A DNA stretch of 60,348 nt from an uncultured Lachnospiraceae bacterium (lineage in GTDB: Bacteria; Bacillota; Clostridia; Lachnospirales; Lachnospiraceae): the NCBI GenBank assembly GCA_947574135.1, contig CANPIM010000011.1, forward strand, positions 1 to 60,348, in the 5' to 3' direction. This document shows, piece by piece, positions 34,935-43,883 of this stretch. The notes beneath the pieces were generated by a model. That model searched no databases. It had not been told where the DNA came from and was given only the letters and a program-made list of their open reading frames with translations. Each line of letters opens with the position of its first letter. Within the stretch, counting starts at the first letter, position 1. Both the position numbers and the translations under genes were made by a program.

Positions 34935-37830
34935 AGTGACGGTCAGGGTGCTGATTATAACCGGGATCATGGCGCTGTTTTCCTTTGCCCAGTGTACGAT
35001 TAATACGCGGCGCAGAAACAGAAGCAAGCAGACGCTTCTGCCTTTTATGGCGGCCGGCTACGGGGTCATAGGTCTGGGGACGATGGCGTATTTTATGAAG
35101 CGGATTGCGGAGGGCTTCTGGCGGGAGATCTATTTTCTGGCTGGTACAAGCACCTTTTTAGAGATTGCCCAGCTTTTTGGGCTTCTGGTGGCTCTGCTGA
35201 ATCTGGCGGCTTTCTGCGGCTATCTGGCGCTGAAGATTTTTGGCTGCACCCTCACTGTGCTCATATTTCGCCATGTGCGTTTTGCGTATTTTACGGACAC
35301 CTTTTATCTGTATGACGAGGATTATAAGGACTGGTTTCTCCGGGAAAAATGGGTAAATGTCCGGGAGATTTTTAAGTGGCTTGTGATTGTGGGCTGCCTC
35401 CTGTGCGCTCTGGTTCTGGGAATCAATGGAAGTCCGGGAGCCGGAAATCTGCGGTATATCTATCTTTTTCCCGTGTTTGTGCAGATTGTACTGGGAGAAA
35501 TTTACAGTTTTTTAAACGGCTATACCAGGCAGGAGTGGGGACACGATGTGGTGGGAGAGGACAGCGTGTCCCAGCGGGTCAGCAATTTTTATCGAGTGCG
35601 GGAGATTCTGGAGCGGACCTTTCCCCGGGAGGTGCTTTCCTCCACCACGGGCTGTGAGTATGCCGCTGCCCAGGGGACTATAGATCTTCTGGAGAGCATG
35701 AAAAAGTCCGAGGATGCCTATGAAAAGATTGTGTCTGACTTTTTCCGTCTGAACGAGACGGAGGGCGTCTATGACACGGATTATATTGAGGCCACCCTAA
35801 AGCTTATCAAGGGGGAGAATGTGGTGTTTTTCAATCCCTTTTACCGGGATCTGGGAAAATATCTGATCCTCTCCTTTTTGAATACCTTGCTCACGGGTAA
35901 GAAATGTCTGATTCTGGTGGGAAGGCATTCCGTAAAGGAGGATGTAAAGGAGTGGATATCCCAGCTTTTGCGGGAATACGGAAAGATTCAGTCTCTGTGG
36001 CGGGTAAAAGATTTAACGGTAAAGAAACCGGAGTGCGAGGTGGGTGTGCTGAATTTTTCCCAGCTCTACGATCTGCAGGTCATGGAGGCCAATCAGAAAT
36101 TTTTGCGGGATGTGGGCTTTGTGTTTATCTCTGAGCCCTCTCTCATTGTGAATACCGGGCAGGTGGGCCTTAGCATTCTGGCCCAGCAGATGACCTACCA
36201 GGGAGACAAACCCGTATATTGCATATCGGATCGGCTGGTGGACGGACTGGTGGATACCATGTCCCATCTTCTCCAGACGGAGATCACGGAGGTGGTGGCG
36301 CCGCCGGTTTCCCGGAATATCTATACCTCCATGTCCTGGAATGCGGACGGGGATTTTCTTCGGCAGAAGCTTTTTGGCAAGCAGACCCAGTATTTGGGAA
36401 ACGGCATTGAGCTGGCGGCTGTGGCGGTGAAGAATCAGATTCCGGAGGTGACCTGGTTTGGTGAGACCAAGGTTCCGGTGCGGGATATTAAGTGGATTGC
36501 CGGGCAGTATTATCCGGTGCTTTGCAAGTTTATGAACCTGCCGGCTCAGCAGCAGAGTATTTATGACAAGATTAAGTTTGTCTCTAATATCTGGAGTGTT
36601 CCCGAGGAGAAGGAGCAGTTTGTCATTGCAGAGGATGAGTTTGTCAACATTTTCAGCACCATGCGCACCTTTTTGTCCCGGGGAACGGATCAAACCTTTG
36701 TGAATGTGCTGTCGGAGAATTACCTTCTCCGGGATTATATGCGGTGCAATCCTCAGATGCTGGGGACCAATCCCAATGCCATTCCCTCTCTCATTCCGGA
36801 TTATGCCAAGACCGAGCGCAACACCCTGATCAAGCTTCTTCTCACCATGACCTACCGGGCGGTGAGCGAGCAGGAGATTTTGGAGGAGCTGGGGCTTATT
36901 GGCATAGAAACGGATGACGCTTTGCACACGCTGACAGTTCTTCTGGAAAAATATGCCCGGGCTATGGACAATATTTTCCATATTCAGACCGTGGAGGATG
37001 ACGGGGACGGGGACACCATTGTGGCGGAGAATATGTTTACCGTGGTGCCCGAGGTATTTGAGGATTATTTTGGGGAGATCCTGAAGAACGCCCGCTATGT
37101 CTGCGAGGAGGAGCGCAGCGGGAATGAATACCTGGATGCCAAGCTTATCGGACATGTGACCCAGACCATTCTTCCCGGGCAGTTTGTCACCTATGACGGC
37201 AAATATTATCAGGTGAAGTATATTTCGGCCAGGAGCGGCGTGATTCTGCGCAGAGCCTCCAGCCTGTTTAACGGGAGAAAATATTACCGGCAGATCCGGG
37301 ATTATATTTTTATGGACAGCGGGGAGGAGACCATAGTCAGCTCCCGGGTTGTTATGGATATGGAGGTGACCCGGTTTTTGGCAGACTTCCGGGTGGCCAC
37401 CAGCGGTTATCTGGAGATGAACGGAAACGAGGACCTGCGTTCTGCCCGTGTCATTGATTTCTCTCAGGATCCGAAATTGGAAGTATTTACCAGAGCCTAT
37501 CACAACAAGGCGGTTGTGCGGATTAAGCTTCCGGACAGCGATGACAAGATTCGCTTTACCCTGTGTATGCTGATCTCGGAAACCTTCCGCTCCCTGTTTC
37601 CCAATGCATGGCAGTACCTGGCGGTTACCACGGTGGTGCCGGAGGATATCAGCGGTATGCTGAACTATATGATCTATGGCCTTAGAGGCCAGGTGGACGG
37701 GGAATATCTGTATATGATAGAGGACAGCGAGCTGGATCTGGGGCTTTTGGATGTGGTGGAGAAGAACCTGATTCCGCTTCTGGAGCTTATAACCGATTAT
37801 CTTAACTGGCATTTTGAAAAGATGAGATAG
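34927..37830 (+). CDS. Polytopic membrane protein with a degenerate helicase-like core
   Basis: 967 aa. Residues 1-195 contain about six hydrophobic helices. The rest looks like two RecA-type domains of a superfamily 2 helicase with lost motifs: GKKCLILVGRHSVKEDVKEW resembles the segment around motif Ia, VGFVFISEPSLIV is where a DEAH box would be (here SEPS), and a C-terminal block around LYMIEDSELDLGLLDVVE resembles the tail of DUF1998-type helicases. No Walker A (GxGKT) is visible, so it is probably not an active helicase. Start ATG 34927 overlaps the preceding stop by 8 bases; a longer frame from 34849 is inside the previous gene. The TAG stop is followed in the same frame by the next gene. 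Confidence 0.65.
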   Translation: MNEVTVRVLIITGIMALFSFAQCTINTRRRNRSKQTLLPFMAAGYGVIGLGTMAYFMKRIAEGFWREIYFLAGTSTFLEIAQLFGLLVALLNLAAFCGYLALKIFGCTLTVLIFRHVRFAYFTDTFYLYDEDYKDWFLREKWVNVREIFKWLVIVGCLLCALVLGINGSPGAGNLRYIYLFPVFVQIVLGEIYSFLNGYTRQEWGHDVVGEDSVSQRVSNFYRVREILERTFPREVLSSTTGCEYAAAQGTIDLLESMKKSEDAYEKIVSDFFRLNETEGVYDTDYIEATLKLIKGENVVFFNPFYRDLGKYLILSFLNTLLTGKKCLILVGRHSVKEDVKEWISQLLREYGKIQSLWRVKDLTVKKPECEVGVLNFSQLYDLQVMEANQKFLRDVGFVFISEPSLIVNTGQVGLSILAQQMTYQGDKPVYCISDRLVDGLVDTMSHLLQTEITEVVAPPVSRNIYTSMSWNADGDFLRQKLFGKQTQYLGNGIELAAVAVKNQIPEVTWFGETKVPVRDIKWIAGQYYPVLCKFMNLPAQQQSIYDKIKFVSNIWSVPEEKEQFVIAEDEFVNIFSTMRTFLSRGTDQTFVNVLSENYLLRDYMRCNPQMLGTNPNAIPSLIPDYAKTERNTLIKLLLTMTYRAVSEQEILEELGLIGIETDDALHTLTVLLEKYARAMDNIFHIQTVEDDGDGDTIVAENMFTVVPEVFEDYFGEILKNARYVCEEERSGNEYLDAKLIGHVTQTILPGQFVTYDGKYYQVKYISARSGVILRRASSLFNGRKYYRQIRDYIFMDSGEETIVSSRVVMDMEVTRFLADFRVATSGYLEMNGNEDLRSARVIDFSQDPKLEVFTRAYHNKAVVRIKLPDSDDKIRFTLCMLISETFRSLFPNAWQYLAVTTVVPEDISGMLNYMIYGLRGQVDGEYLYMIEDSELDLGLLDVVEKNLIPLLELITDYLNWHFEKMR

Positions 37831-37860
37831 CCCGCCTATAAGGATCCTTCTGTACACACC

Positions 37861-39591
37861 GTGGAATTCCCCAAGAGGGACAAGGAGAAGGAAAAGCGGC
37901 GCTGGGAAAAGATCAAGAGCATTGTCCGCCTCTCCGACGGAAAGAAGGAGAAGGATGTGGTCATCAAGTCTGTGGAGGAGACGGAGAAAGAGAAGCCCTC
38001 CAAGGCGCAGAGGGAAGAGAGCGGCCGGGGAGAGGAAGCGCCCAAGAGAAATCCGGGAGAAGCCGGGAGAGAGAAGGTGTCGGAGGGAGATCCGGGAGAG
38101 TCCGGGACCAAAAATGCCGGATGGTTTACCAGGAAGCCCAAGGGTGAGACGATAAAGCCTGTGGAAGAGGCGGAGGAGCCGAAGGCGATTGGCGAGGTAG
38201 TGTCCCAGGCGGAGGAGCCGGAGGCAGTACCGGAAATGGCTGTGGAGGCAGTGTCCCGGGCAGAGGAGCCGAAGGCGGAGACAGAGCCGGAGGCGATTGG
38301 CGAGGTAGTGTCCCAGGCGGAGGAGCCGGAGGCGGCACCGGAAATGGCTGTGGAGGCAGTGTCCCGGGCAGAGGATTCGGAAGCTGAGCCAGAAACAGTA
38401 GCGGAGGCAACGGCCATGGACGAAGTCTCCGGAGAGAACGGAGAAATTGAGAATAATTCTCAAAATAAGGCAGTGAGAGAAAAAGCCGTGGAAAGCCGGA
38501 TCGCCGAGTACAAAGAAAGCATCGCTCCCCCGGAGGAAGCTCCAGAGAGATCTTCTAAATCAGAGAGGCCTTCTAAGCCGGAGGGCCGGACGCCGGAGAG
38601 TAAATGGAGCTTTGCGGAAAGCGGAGACTGGGCGCCGGAGCAGGACGAGGATCCGGACTATGTGGCCATAGACGGCACGGATATTTTTGACACCAGCAGC
38701 AACAGTGACACGGATCTATACCTTAACGACTGCTTTGCGGAGCTGGGAATCACGGAGATTGAGAAGAGCCGGTACCAGGAGGAATGCTACCTGAAATTCG
38801 GATTTGAGGATATTGACGAGCGGATCCGCATTGAGGATGTGCGCAGATTTCTGACAGTCCGGGGTTTTAACAACAATTCCTTTACCAAGGCCCGGAGCCG
38901 TAAGACCCAGGAAACCATGGGCATTGATTTTGACGCGGTGAATCACTGTGATTTTTGTGGGGTGCCTCTTAGCGGGGTCAGCTATGAGCGGCTCAGCGAC
39001 GGCCGGATTCAGTGCAACGAATGCAGCGCTACGGCCATTAATTCTGTAGAGGAGTTTAAAAAGCTCTTTTATCAGACCCTCCATATGATGGAAAATCTTT
39101 TCGGAATTGATTATAAGGTGCCCATTTCCGTGAGAACCCTGGATGCCAATAAGATTGCCAGGGGCTTTGGCAGCGTGTACACTCCCACCACGGGAGTCAC
39201 CAGCCGGGTGGTGGGCTATGCCCAGAGGGACAATGGCATGTTCAGTCTGAATGTGGAAAACGGAAGTCCCCGGCTGGCCACCATTGACACCACGGTCCAT
39301 GAGATGACCCATGTATGGCAGTACAGCAACTGGAACGATGGGGCCATTCGGAGAAATTATCCGGAGAAGTGGAAGCGGGACATTGTATATGAGGGAATGG
39401 CCATGTGGGCGGCTATTCAATATCTGTATCTCATTGGGGAGGTGTCCTACGCTCAGCAGCAGGAAATGCTGGCAAACAGCCGGGAGGATATCTATGGTGT
39501 GGGCTTCCGCCTGTATTGTGAAAGGTATCCGCTGGTCAAGGATTTCTCTCTTGTCCGGCTGTCGCCCTTCAAGATTTTTCCGCCCATTTAA
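37861..39591 (+). CDS. Zinc-ribbon plus HEMTH metallopeptidase, DA1-like
   Basis: About 576 aa from GTG 37861, but the start is uncertain: no good ribosome binding site (AAGGA is 16 bases away) and the frame is continuous with the preceding gene apart from its TAG. Residues 1-210 are highly charged and include a 36-residue tandem repeat (VVSQAEEPEAxPEMAVEAVSRAEE). From about 360 there is a zinc ribbon (CDFC...CNEC, about 363-388) and then a gluzincin-type active site HEMTH (480-484) with a downstream YEGMAMW glutamate (about 511). Zinc-binding module followed by HExxH with that spacing resembles the DA1 peptidases of plants and their bacterial relatives. It may process a component or effector of the locus. 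The protease call is fairly safe, the DA1 analogy is inference. Confidence 0.7.
   Translation: MEFPKRDKEKEKRRWEKIKSIVRLSDGKKEKDVVIKSVEETEKEKPSKAQREESGRGEEAPKRNPGEAGREKVSEGDPGESGTKNAGWFTRKPKGETIKPVEEAEEPKAIGEVVSQAEEPEAVPEMAVEAVSRAEEPKAETEPEAIGEVVSQAEEPEAAPEMAVEAVSRAEDSEAEPETVAEATAMDEVSGENGEIENNSQNKAVREKAVESRIAEYKESIAPPEEAPERSSKSERPSKPEGRTPESKWSFAESGDWAPEQDEDPDYVAIDGTDIFDTSSNSDTDLYLNDCFAELGITEIEKSRYQEECYLKFGFEDIDERIRIEDVRRFLTVRGFNNNSFTKARSRKTQETMGIDFDAVNHCDFCGVPLSGVSYERLSDGRIQCNECSATAINSVEEFKKLFYQTLHMMENLFGIDYKVPISVRTLDANKIARGFGSVYTPTTGVTSRVVGYAQRDNGMFSLNVENGSPRLATIDTTVHEMTHVWQYSNWNDGAIRRNYPEKWKRDIVYEGMAMWAAIQYLYLIGEVSYAQQQEMLANSREDIYGVGFRLYCERYPLVKDFSLVRLSPFKIFPPI
38181..38396 (+). repeat. Two 108-bp in-frame repeats in the metallopeptidase N-terminus
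   Basis: GGCGATTGGCGAGGTAGTGT recurs with a period of 108 bases (gcgatt at 38185 and 38293), encoding 36-residue units. The copies are almost identical at DNA level, implying recent duplication. The encoded segment is an acidic, probably extended or helical linker. Confidence 0.8.
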
Positions 39592-39618
39592 CAACCATGG
39601 AGAGAGAGGGGTATCTGT

Positions 39619-42600
39619 ATGAGCACATTGCTTGAAATGTATGATGAGATATACCGTCAGGTGAAGGCTGTCTCGGAGCAGATGGCCGGTATAGACGCAT
39701 CCATAGCCAGAATCACGGACAGAAACAGCAACGAGATTCCGGTCCGCATTGATAACCTGAAAAAGCAGCTGGAGCGGATCGACGAATATATGCTGAAAAT
39801 AGAAGGGTTTCGGCAGCTGGCGGAGAAAAATCTTTCCAGCAAGAATGTTTTGACTATCGAGGCACCTCCCGGATACCGGGTGAACTTAAACCGGCTCCGA
39901 CAGTGGGCCATGCGGATTGATCCCATGATTCAGGATGACCCCACTACCCCGGATGACCCCTATGCCCAGCGTGTCTACGCGGTGGCTCAGTGCGATCTGT
40001 GCTTTCTTGGCAGAAAGAAGCAGGAGTTTGAGCAGCGGATCCAGGAGCTGGAGGCAGACATGTCCAGGGGCGCCACAGAGACCATCCGGGAGCTGGAGGA
40101 AAAGAAGCGTGGACTGGGGGATCGCCTGCGGGGCTATGTGGAGGGGGAACAGATGTCCCGTTTTCTTATGGAGGTAAAGGCTGCCAACCAGGCCTTCCTC
40201 TATGAGGACTGTCCGGCAGTCTATAAGGATCCAGAGACAGAGCCGGATACCTGGGTTCCCGGGGCCTATGGAGTTTCTCTGGGCATTGAGGGGGAGCTTC
40301 AAAAGAGACTAAAGGATTCCCTGGGTATTTTTTATGATGATAAGGCGGGACAGATCTTTTTCCCGGCAGAGGAAATGTACACGGGCCGGGAGTTTGCCAT
40401 GACCGTGGCCTGTGTGCCTGCCCGAAGCCGAATGAATGAAATGGATGCGGGTATCCGGAACCTGATATTTCAGTTTATAGACAAAAGCCCTGCCTGTAGT
40501 CGGAAGGTGTACATTGTGGACGGTCTGCGGCAGAATTCCCTGCTGGCCGGCTCGCTCAGGCAGCTGGAGGGGACCTTTGCCTTGGAGCCCATTCCCCGAA
40601 ATCAGGAGCAGATACTCACGACTCTGGAGGGCCTGGTGGCTTCCTTTAACGATATCGATGAGATTCTGGACACCTATGATTCCGTGGCGGAATACAACCG
40701 GGAGGCGGTAAAGGAAAAGCAGCTTCCCCGCTCTCTCGTGGTGTTTGTGGGCTGGCCGGGAGCCTTTGAGGGGCAGGCCAACACCTATCTCAAGAAGATT
40801 GTCTCTAACTTTGAGCGGTACGGGATTTCTTTTATTGCCGTGAAAATCTCAGCCAAGGTGGATTCGGATTTCGGTTTGTCCGAGTACATCGGGGAGGATG
40901 TGATCCGGGTGGAGATGACCGGGGGAGACACCAGGATTGCCTTTGGAAATGAAGAGTCGCGAAAGTTTACCTGGTATCCCTTTAAGCATCGGCTTACAGA
41001 GCGGTACGTGGAGTCCGTGGAGGAGCACCAGGTGGAGAGCAGCGCCCTGGGCACGGTTTACACCAGAAGGGTGGACATGGAGGAGATTCCTCCCTACGTG
41101 CGGGGAAAAAAGAGCATTTCTGTGCCCTATGGGGTGGATTCCCAGGATGCAGTGCACAATATTTCCTTTGACAATGAGAATTTTGCTTCCTATCTTATGG
41201 GCGCCTCCGGATCGGGAAAGTCCACCCTGCTGCACACCATTATCACAGGCATTCTGCGGGATTATCATCCGGATGATGTGGAGCTGTGGCTGGCGGACTT
41301 TAAAATGTCGGAGTTTGCCCAGTATATAGATCCCATGCCGCCCCATGTAAAATATATTCTGCTGGATGAGTCTCCGGAGCTGGTCTATGATCTTTTGGAT
41401 CAGCTTACAGAAAAAATGATGGAGCGCCAGCGGTTTTTCATGGAGCACCGGGATATGAAGAAGGTGGAAAATGTTCCCAGGGACATTTATATGCCGGTTA
41501 TTTTCGTGATTCTGGATGAATTTTCCATTATGTCCCAGTCGGTTTCCGAGTCCGAGACCTATAAGCTTAAGCTTCAAAACCTGCTGGCTAAGGGCAGAGC
41601 CCTGGGAATCAAGTTTATTTTTTCCAGCCAGACCTTTACCAAGGGAATTGCCGGTCTCACCCAGACGGCCAAGGACCAGATTCAGACCCGGATTGCCATG
41701 AAGAATTCCTACAGCGAGATCAACGAGACCCTGGAGGTTTCCTCCGGACAGCGGACAGAGCAGGTGAAAAACTGGATGGAGGCCCTGCCTCCCCATTTTG
41801 CCCTGTCCAAATACCGGGATGGGGACCATGTATACATTAAGCGGCTGCAGGTCATGTATTTTCAGGGGAAGGGAGACGAGGCGCTGGCTCCCCAGAGAGC
41901 CTGGATTCAGAAGCTTAATGCCCGTATGCAGCCGGTGACCCGGGCAGAGTATATGGTGGGAGGCGCGGACAGCTATGTGGATAAGCATCCTGTGATTGTG
42001 GACGGAAACAGCTACCGGGCTTTTGGGAAGGATTGGATTTGGAAAATTCTGGAAAATTATAGACAGGAGCATTCCTTTGACGTGTCGGAGGAGGATGTCC
42101 TTATGGTTTTGGGCACGCCCCGGCGCATGTCCCAGGCGGAGGTCCTGACGGTGAGCAATGAATCCCGGGAGAACCTGCTTCTTCTGGCCCGGGGAGCGGA
42201 GCAGGCCTGCGCCATGTCCCTGCTTTTGACGACCATGAAATCCTTTGCCCTTCAGCAGGGGGAGGTACAGGTCTGGGCCTACAGCAAGAACCGCCTGTAT
42301 CGGGCTTACCGGGACAGCCAGTTTGCGGACTGGAGGGTCAGCACTACCCTGGGAGAGATCTGCGGGGAAATCCGTGATCTGTGGGAGAGAATCCAGAACA
42401 AGCAGATGGGCAGCCGGCTGGTGGTACTCATTGGCATGGAGCAGATTTGCAGCGATTTTGAGCTGATTGATTTTGGGGGAACAGAGTCCAAAAAGCAGGG
42501 AGAAAAGCCGGCAGCCCAGGAGATAAAGGAGCTTACGGTTCGAACCAAGGAGGAGCAGGAACAGCTTGACCAGGTGTTAGATGTTGCCCGGGCCACGGAG

Positions 42601-43206
42601 GAGATATCGGACAGGATTATGGAGGAGGGCCTGGAGCAGGGGAAATCCATGGATGAGATTATGGAGGAGATTGATCGGGTTATCAAGGAATATATGAGAA
42701 GCCACCAGGGAGCGTCTGAGAATCCGGAGCAAATACCCAAGGAGCAGCAGGAGGATGCCCAGGGAGCGGAAACGCCGGATGAGATACAGGCAGGGACCGG
42801 CGAAAAATGGGAAAATATGGAAGGGCAGGAGCCCCGGGAAGAGGAAGCAAAGGAGCCTTCCCCGGAGGACGGCGCCTACAATGCCATAGAAGATTTCCGA
42901 TACATTGTCCGCCAGGGCAGTCGGTTTGGCTATCATTTTATGCTATATCTGAACCAGCTGGCAGATTTGAAGAATACCAAGCTACAGCAGGAGCTTTTCC
43001 GGCATAAGCTGACCTTCCAGCTGTCGGCGAATGATTCGGTGGAGCTTCTGGGCTCCAAGGCCGCATCCAAATTGCCGGAGCGGATTTGTCTTTACAGCAA
43101 TGCCCTGGAGCAGTATTCCCTCCGGCCCTTTATTCATCAGGGCGTGAGCTGGGACGGCTGGGATTTGGATGAGAATGGGGAAGCGGTCAATGGCCTGCGG
43201 CTGTAG
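39619..43206 (+). CDS. FtsK/SpoIIIE-family ATPase (EssC-like motor)
   Basis: 1195 aa. The N-terminal 180 residues are coiled coil. The central motor domain has Walker A GASGSGKST (about 528-536), WLADFKMSEF, Walker B VIFVILDEFS (about 626-635), SSQTF and RIAMKN, as in FtsK/SpoIIIE and the EssC/EccC motors of type VII secretion. A second ATPase-like segment (about 840-1195) lacks Walker A and is split by an acidic insertion rich in Glu and Gln, similar to the degenerate second and third motors of EssC. No transmembrane helices or FHA domains are seen, unlike EssC. It directly precedes three genes with WXG100-like products, the usual substrates of such motors. GAGAGGGG precedes ATG 39619. Confidence 0.88.
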   Translation: MSTLLEMYDEIYRQVKAVSEQMAGIDASIARITDRNSNEIPVRIDNLKKQLERIDEYMLKIEGFRQLAEKNLSSKNVLTIEAPPGYRVNLNRLRQWAMRIDPMIQDDPTTPDDPYAQRVYAVAQCDLCFLGRKKQEFEQRIQELEADMSRGATETIRELEEKKRGLGDRLRGYVEGEQMSRFLMEVKAANQAFLYEDCPAVYKDPETEPDTWVPGAYGVSLGIEGELQKRLKDSLGIFYDDKAGQIFFPAEEMYTGREFAMTVACVPARSRMNEMDAGIRNLIFQFIDKSPACSRKVYIVDGLRQNSLLAGSLRQLEGTFALEPIPRNQEQILTTLEGLVASFNDIDEILDTYDSVAEYNREAVKEKQLPRSLVVFVGWPGAFEGQANTYLKKIVSNFERYGISFIAVKISAKVDSDFGLSEYIGEDVIRVEMTGGDTRIAFGNEESRKFTWYPFKHRLTERYVESVEEHQVESSALGTVYTRRVDMEEIPPYVRGKKSISVPYGVDSQDAVHNISFDNENFASYLMGASGSGKSTLLHTIITGILRDYHPDDVELWLADFKMSEFAQYIDPMPPHVKYILLDESPELVYDLLDQLTEKMMERQRFFMEHRDMKKVENVPRDIYMPVIFVILDEFSIMSQSVSESETYKLKLQNLLAKGRALGIKFIFSSQTFTKGIAGLTQTAKDQIQTRIAMKNSYSEINETLEVSSGQRTEQVKNWMEALPPHFALSKYRDGDHVYIKRLQVMYFQGKGDEALAPQRAWIQKLNARMQPVTRAEYMVGGADSYVDKHPVIVDGNSYRAFGKDWIWKILENYRQEHSFDVSEEDVLMVLGTPRRMSQAEVLTVSNESRENLLLLARGAEQACAMSLLLTTMKSFALQQGEVQVWAYSKNRLYRAYRDSQFADWRVSTTLGEICGEIRDLWERIQNKQMGSRLVVLIGMEQICSDFELIDFGGTESKKQGEKPAAQEIKELTVRTKEEQEQLDQVLDVARATEEISDRIMEEGLEQGKSMDEIMEEIDRVIKEYMRSHQGASENPEQIPKEQQEDAQGAETPDEIQAGTGEKWENMEGQEPREEEAKEPSPEDGAYNAIEDFRYIVRQGSRFGYHFMLYLNQLADLKNTKLQQELFRHKLTFQLSANDSVELLGSKAASKLPERICLYSNALEQYSLRPFIHQGVSWDGWDLDENGEAVNGLRL

Positions 43207-43236
43207 AGGAATGAAAAACAAAAGGGGGAAAAGAGC

Positions 43237-43539
43237 ATGAGCGTAACGGTAACGGATCAGGCAGTGTCGGCTCTCAACAATGCGGCACAGCAGCTGGAGG
43301 AGCTAAGCAATCAGATTCATCAGGAAACGGAGGCGCTGGTAAGCGTGTACGATGAGAATAAGGAAGGTCTGGGCGCCCATTCGGCCTCCATTGAAAAGCT
43401 CATAAACGATGTAAAGGATATAGAGGAGGAGGGGAAGATTCCCGTAAAGAAGCTTGTCTTAAAGCTTATGAAAAGCGCTCTGATTCGGGCGCAGCATATA
43501 GGGAATAATGTGTATTCCAGCGGCGGACGGAGCAGATAG
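43237..43539 (+). CDS. Small WXG100-like helical protein
   Basis: 100 aa, almost entirely helical, with the layout of a helix-turn-helix hairpin. Where WXG100 proteins carry WxG it has YDENKEGLGAH at the turn. Its sequence is clearly paralogous to the first 90 residues of the protein encoded at 43884 (shared QIxQETExLxxVY, GLGAHxxS and KxxxRxxHI pattern). No signal peptide. Directly downstream of the FtsK-like ATPase gene, in the place of an EsxA-like substrate. AGGGGGAA upstream of ATG 43237. Assignment to the WXG100 superfamily rests on size, predicted fold and context. Confidence 0.7.
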   Translation: MSVTVTDQAVSALNNAAQQLEELSNQIHQETEALVSVYDENKEGLGAHSASIEKLINDVKDIEEEGKIPVKKLVLKLMKSALIRAQHIGNNVYSSGGRSR

Positions 43540-43568
43540 GAAAGAGCCGGAAAGGGGAGGAGAACAGT

Positions 43569-43853
43569 ATGGCAGACAGAATTGACGAGGGGAAATATAA
43601 GGCGATGATATGGGCGCTTGAGACGTTTGCGTCCAAAGTGTCCACGGCATCCACAGAGCTGCAAAGCCTGGCCGGGACCTGCGCGCAGAGCCTCAGCGAG
43701 GAGGATAAGGCCATTGCGCCTATTTATCAACAGGTTCGGAAGTGCCAGGAGAAATACGGGGAGGCGGCCACAGAGGCCAGAAGAATTGCAGGCCTTATGC
43801 AGGGAGAATTGGAGGAGCAGCGAAAAGAGGATCAGGTCTGGGCGGAGGATTAG
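43569..43853 (+). CDS. Second small helical protein, WXG100/ESAT-6-like
   Basis: 94 aa, helical, no Cys-rich or catalytic motif, strongly acidic C-terminus (QRKEDQVWAED). Length and two-helix pattern (KYKAMIWALETFASKVS..., then QQVRKCQEKYGEAATEARRIAGL) fit an ESAT-6-like fold, possibly as partner of the neighbouring 100-aa protein or chaperone of the nuclease at 43884. There is no WxG tripeptide. GGGGAGGAG lies 9 bases before the ATG. Short intergenic distances (29 and 30 bases) show it is part of the operon. Confidence 0.65.
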   Translation: MADRIDEGKYKAMIWALETFASKVSTASTELQSLAGTCAQSLSEEDKAIAPIYQQVRKCQEKYGEAATEARRIAGLMQGELEEQRKEDQVWAED

Positions 43854-43883
43854 CAGGGGATACAAAGTAAGACGGAGAAGAGT

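Noticed and set aside
36013..38463. 816-aa open frame on the minus strand
   Set aside because: It is antisense to the membrane/helicase-like gene and the repeat-rich peptidase N-terminus, rich in Leu, Arg, His and Pro, with no domain and no ribosome binding site; the plus-strand genes are better supported.
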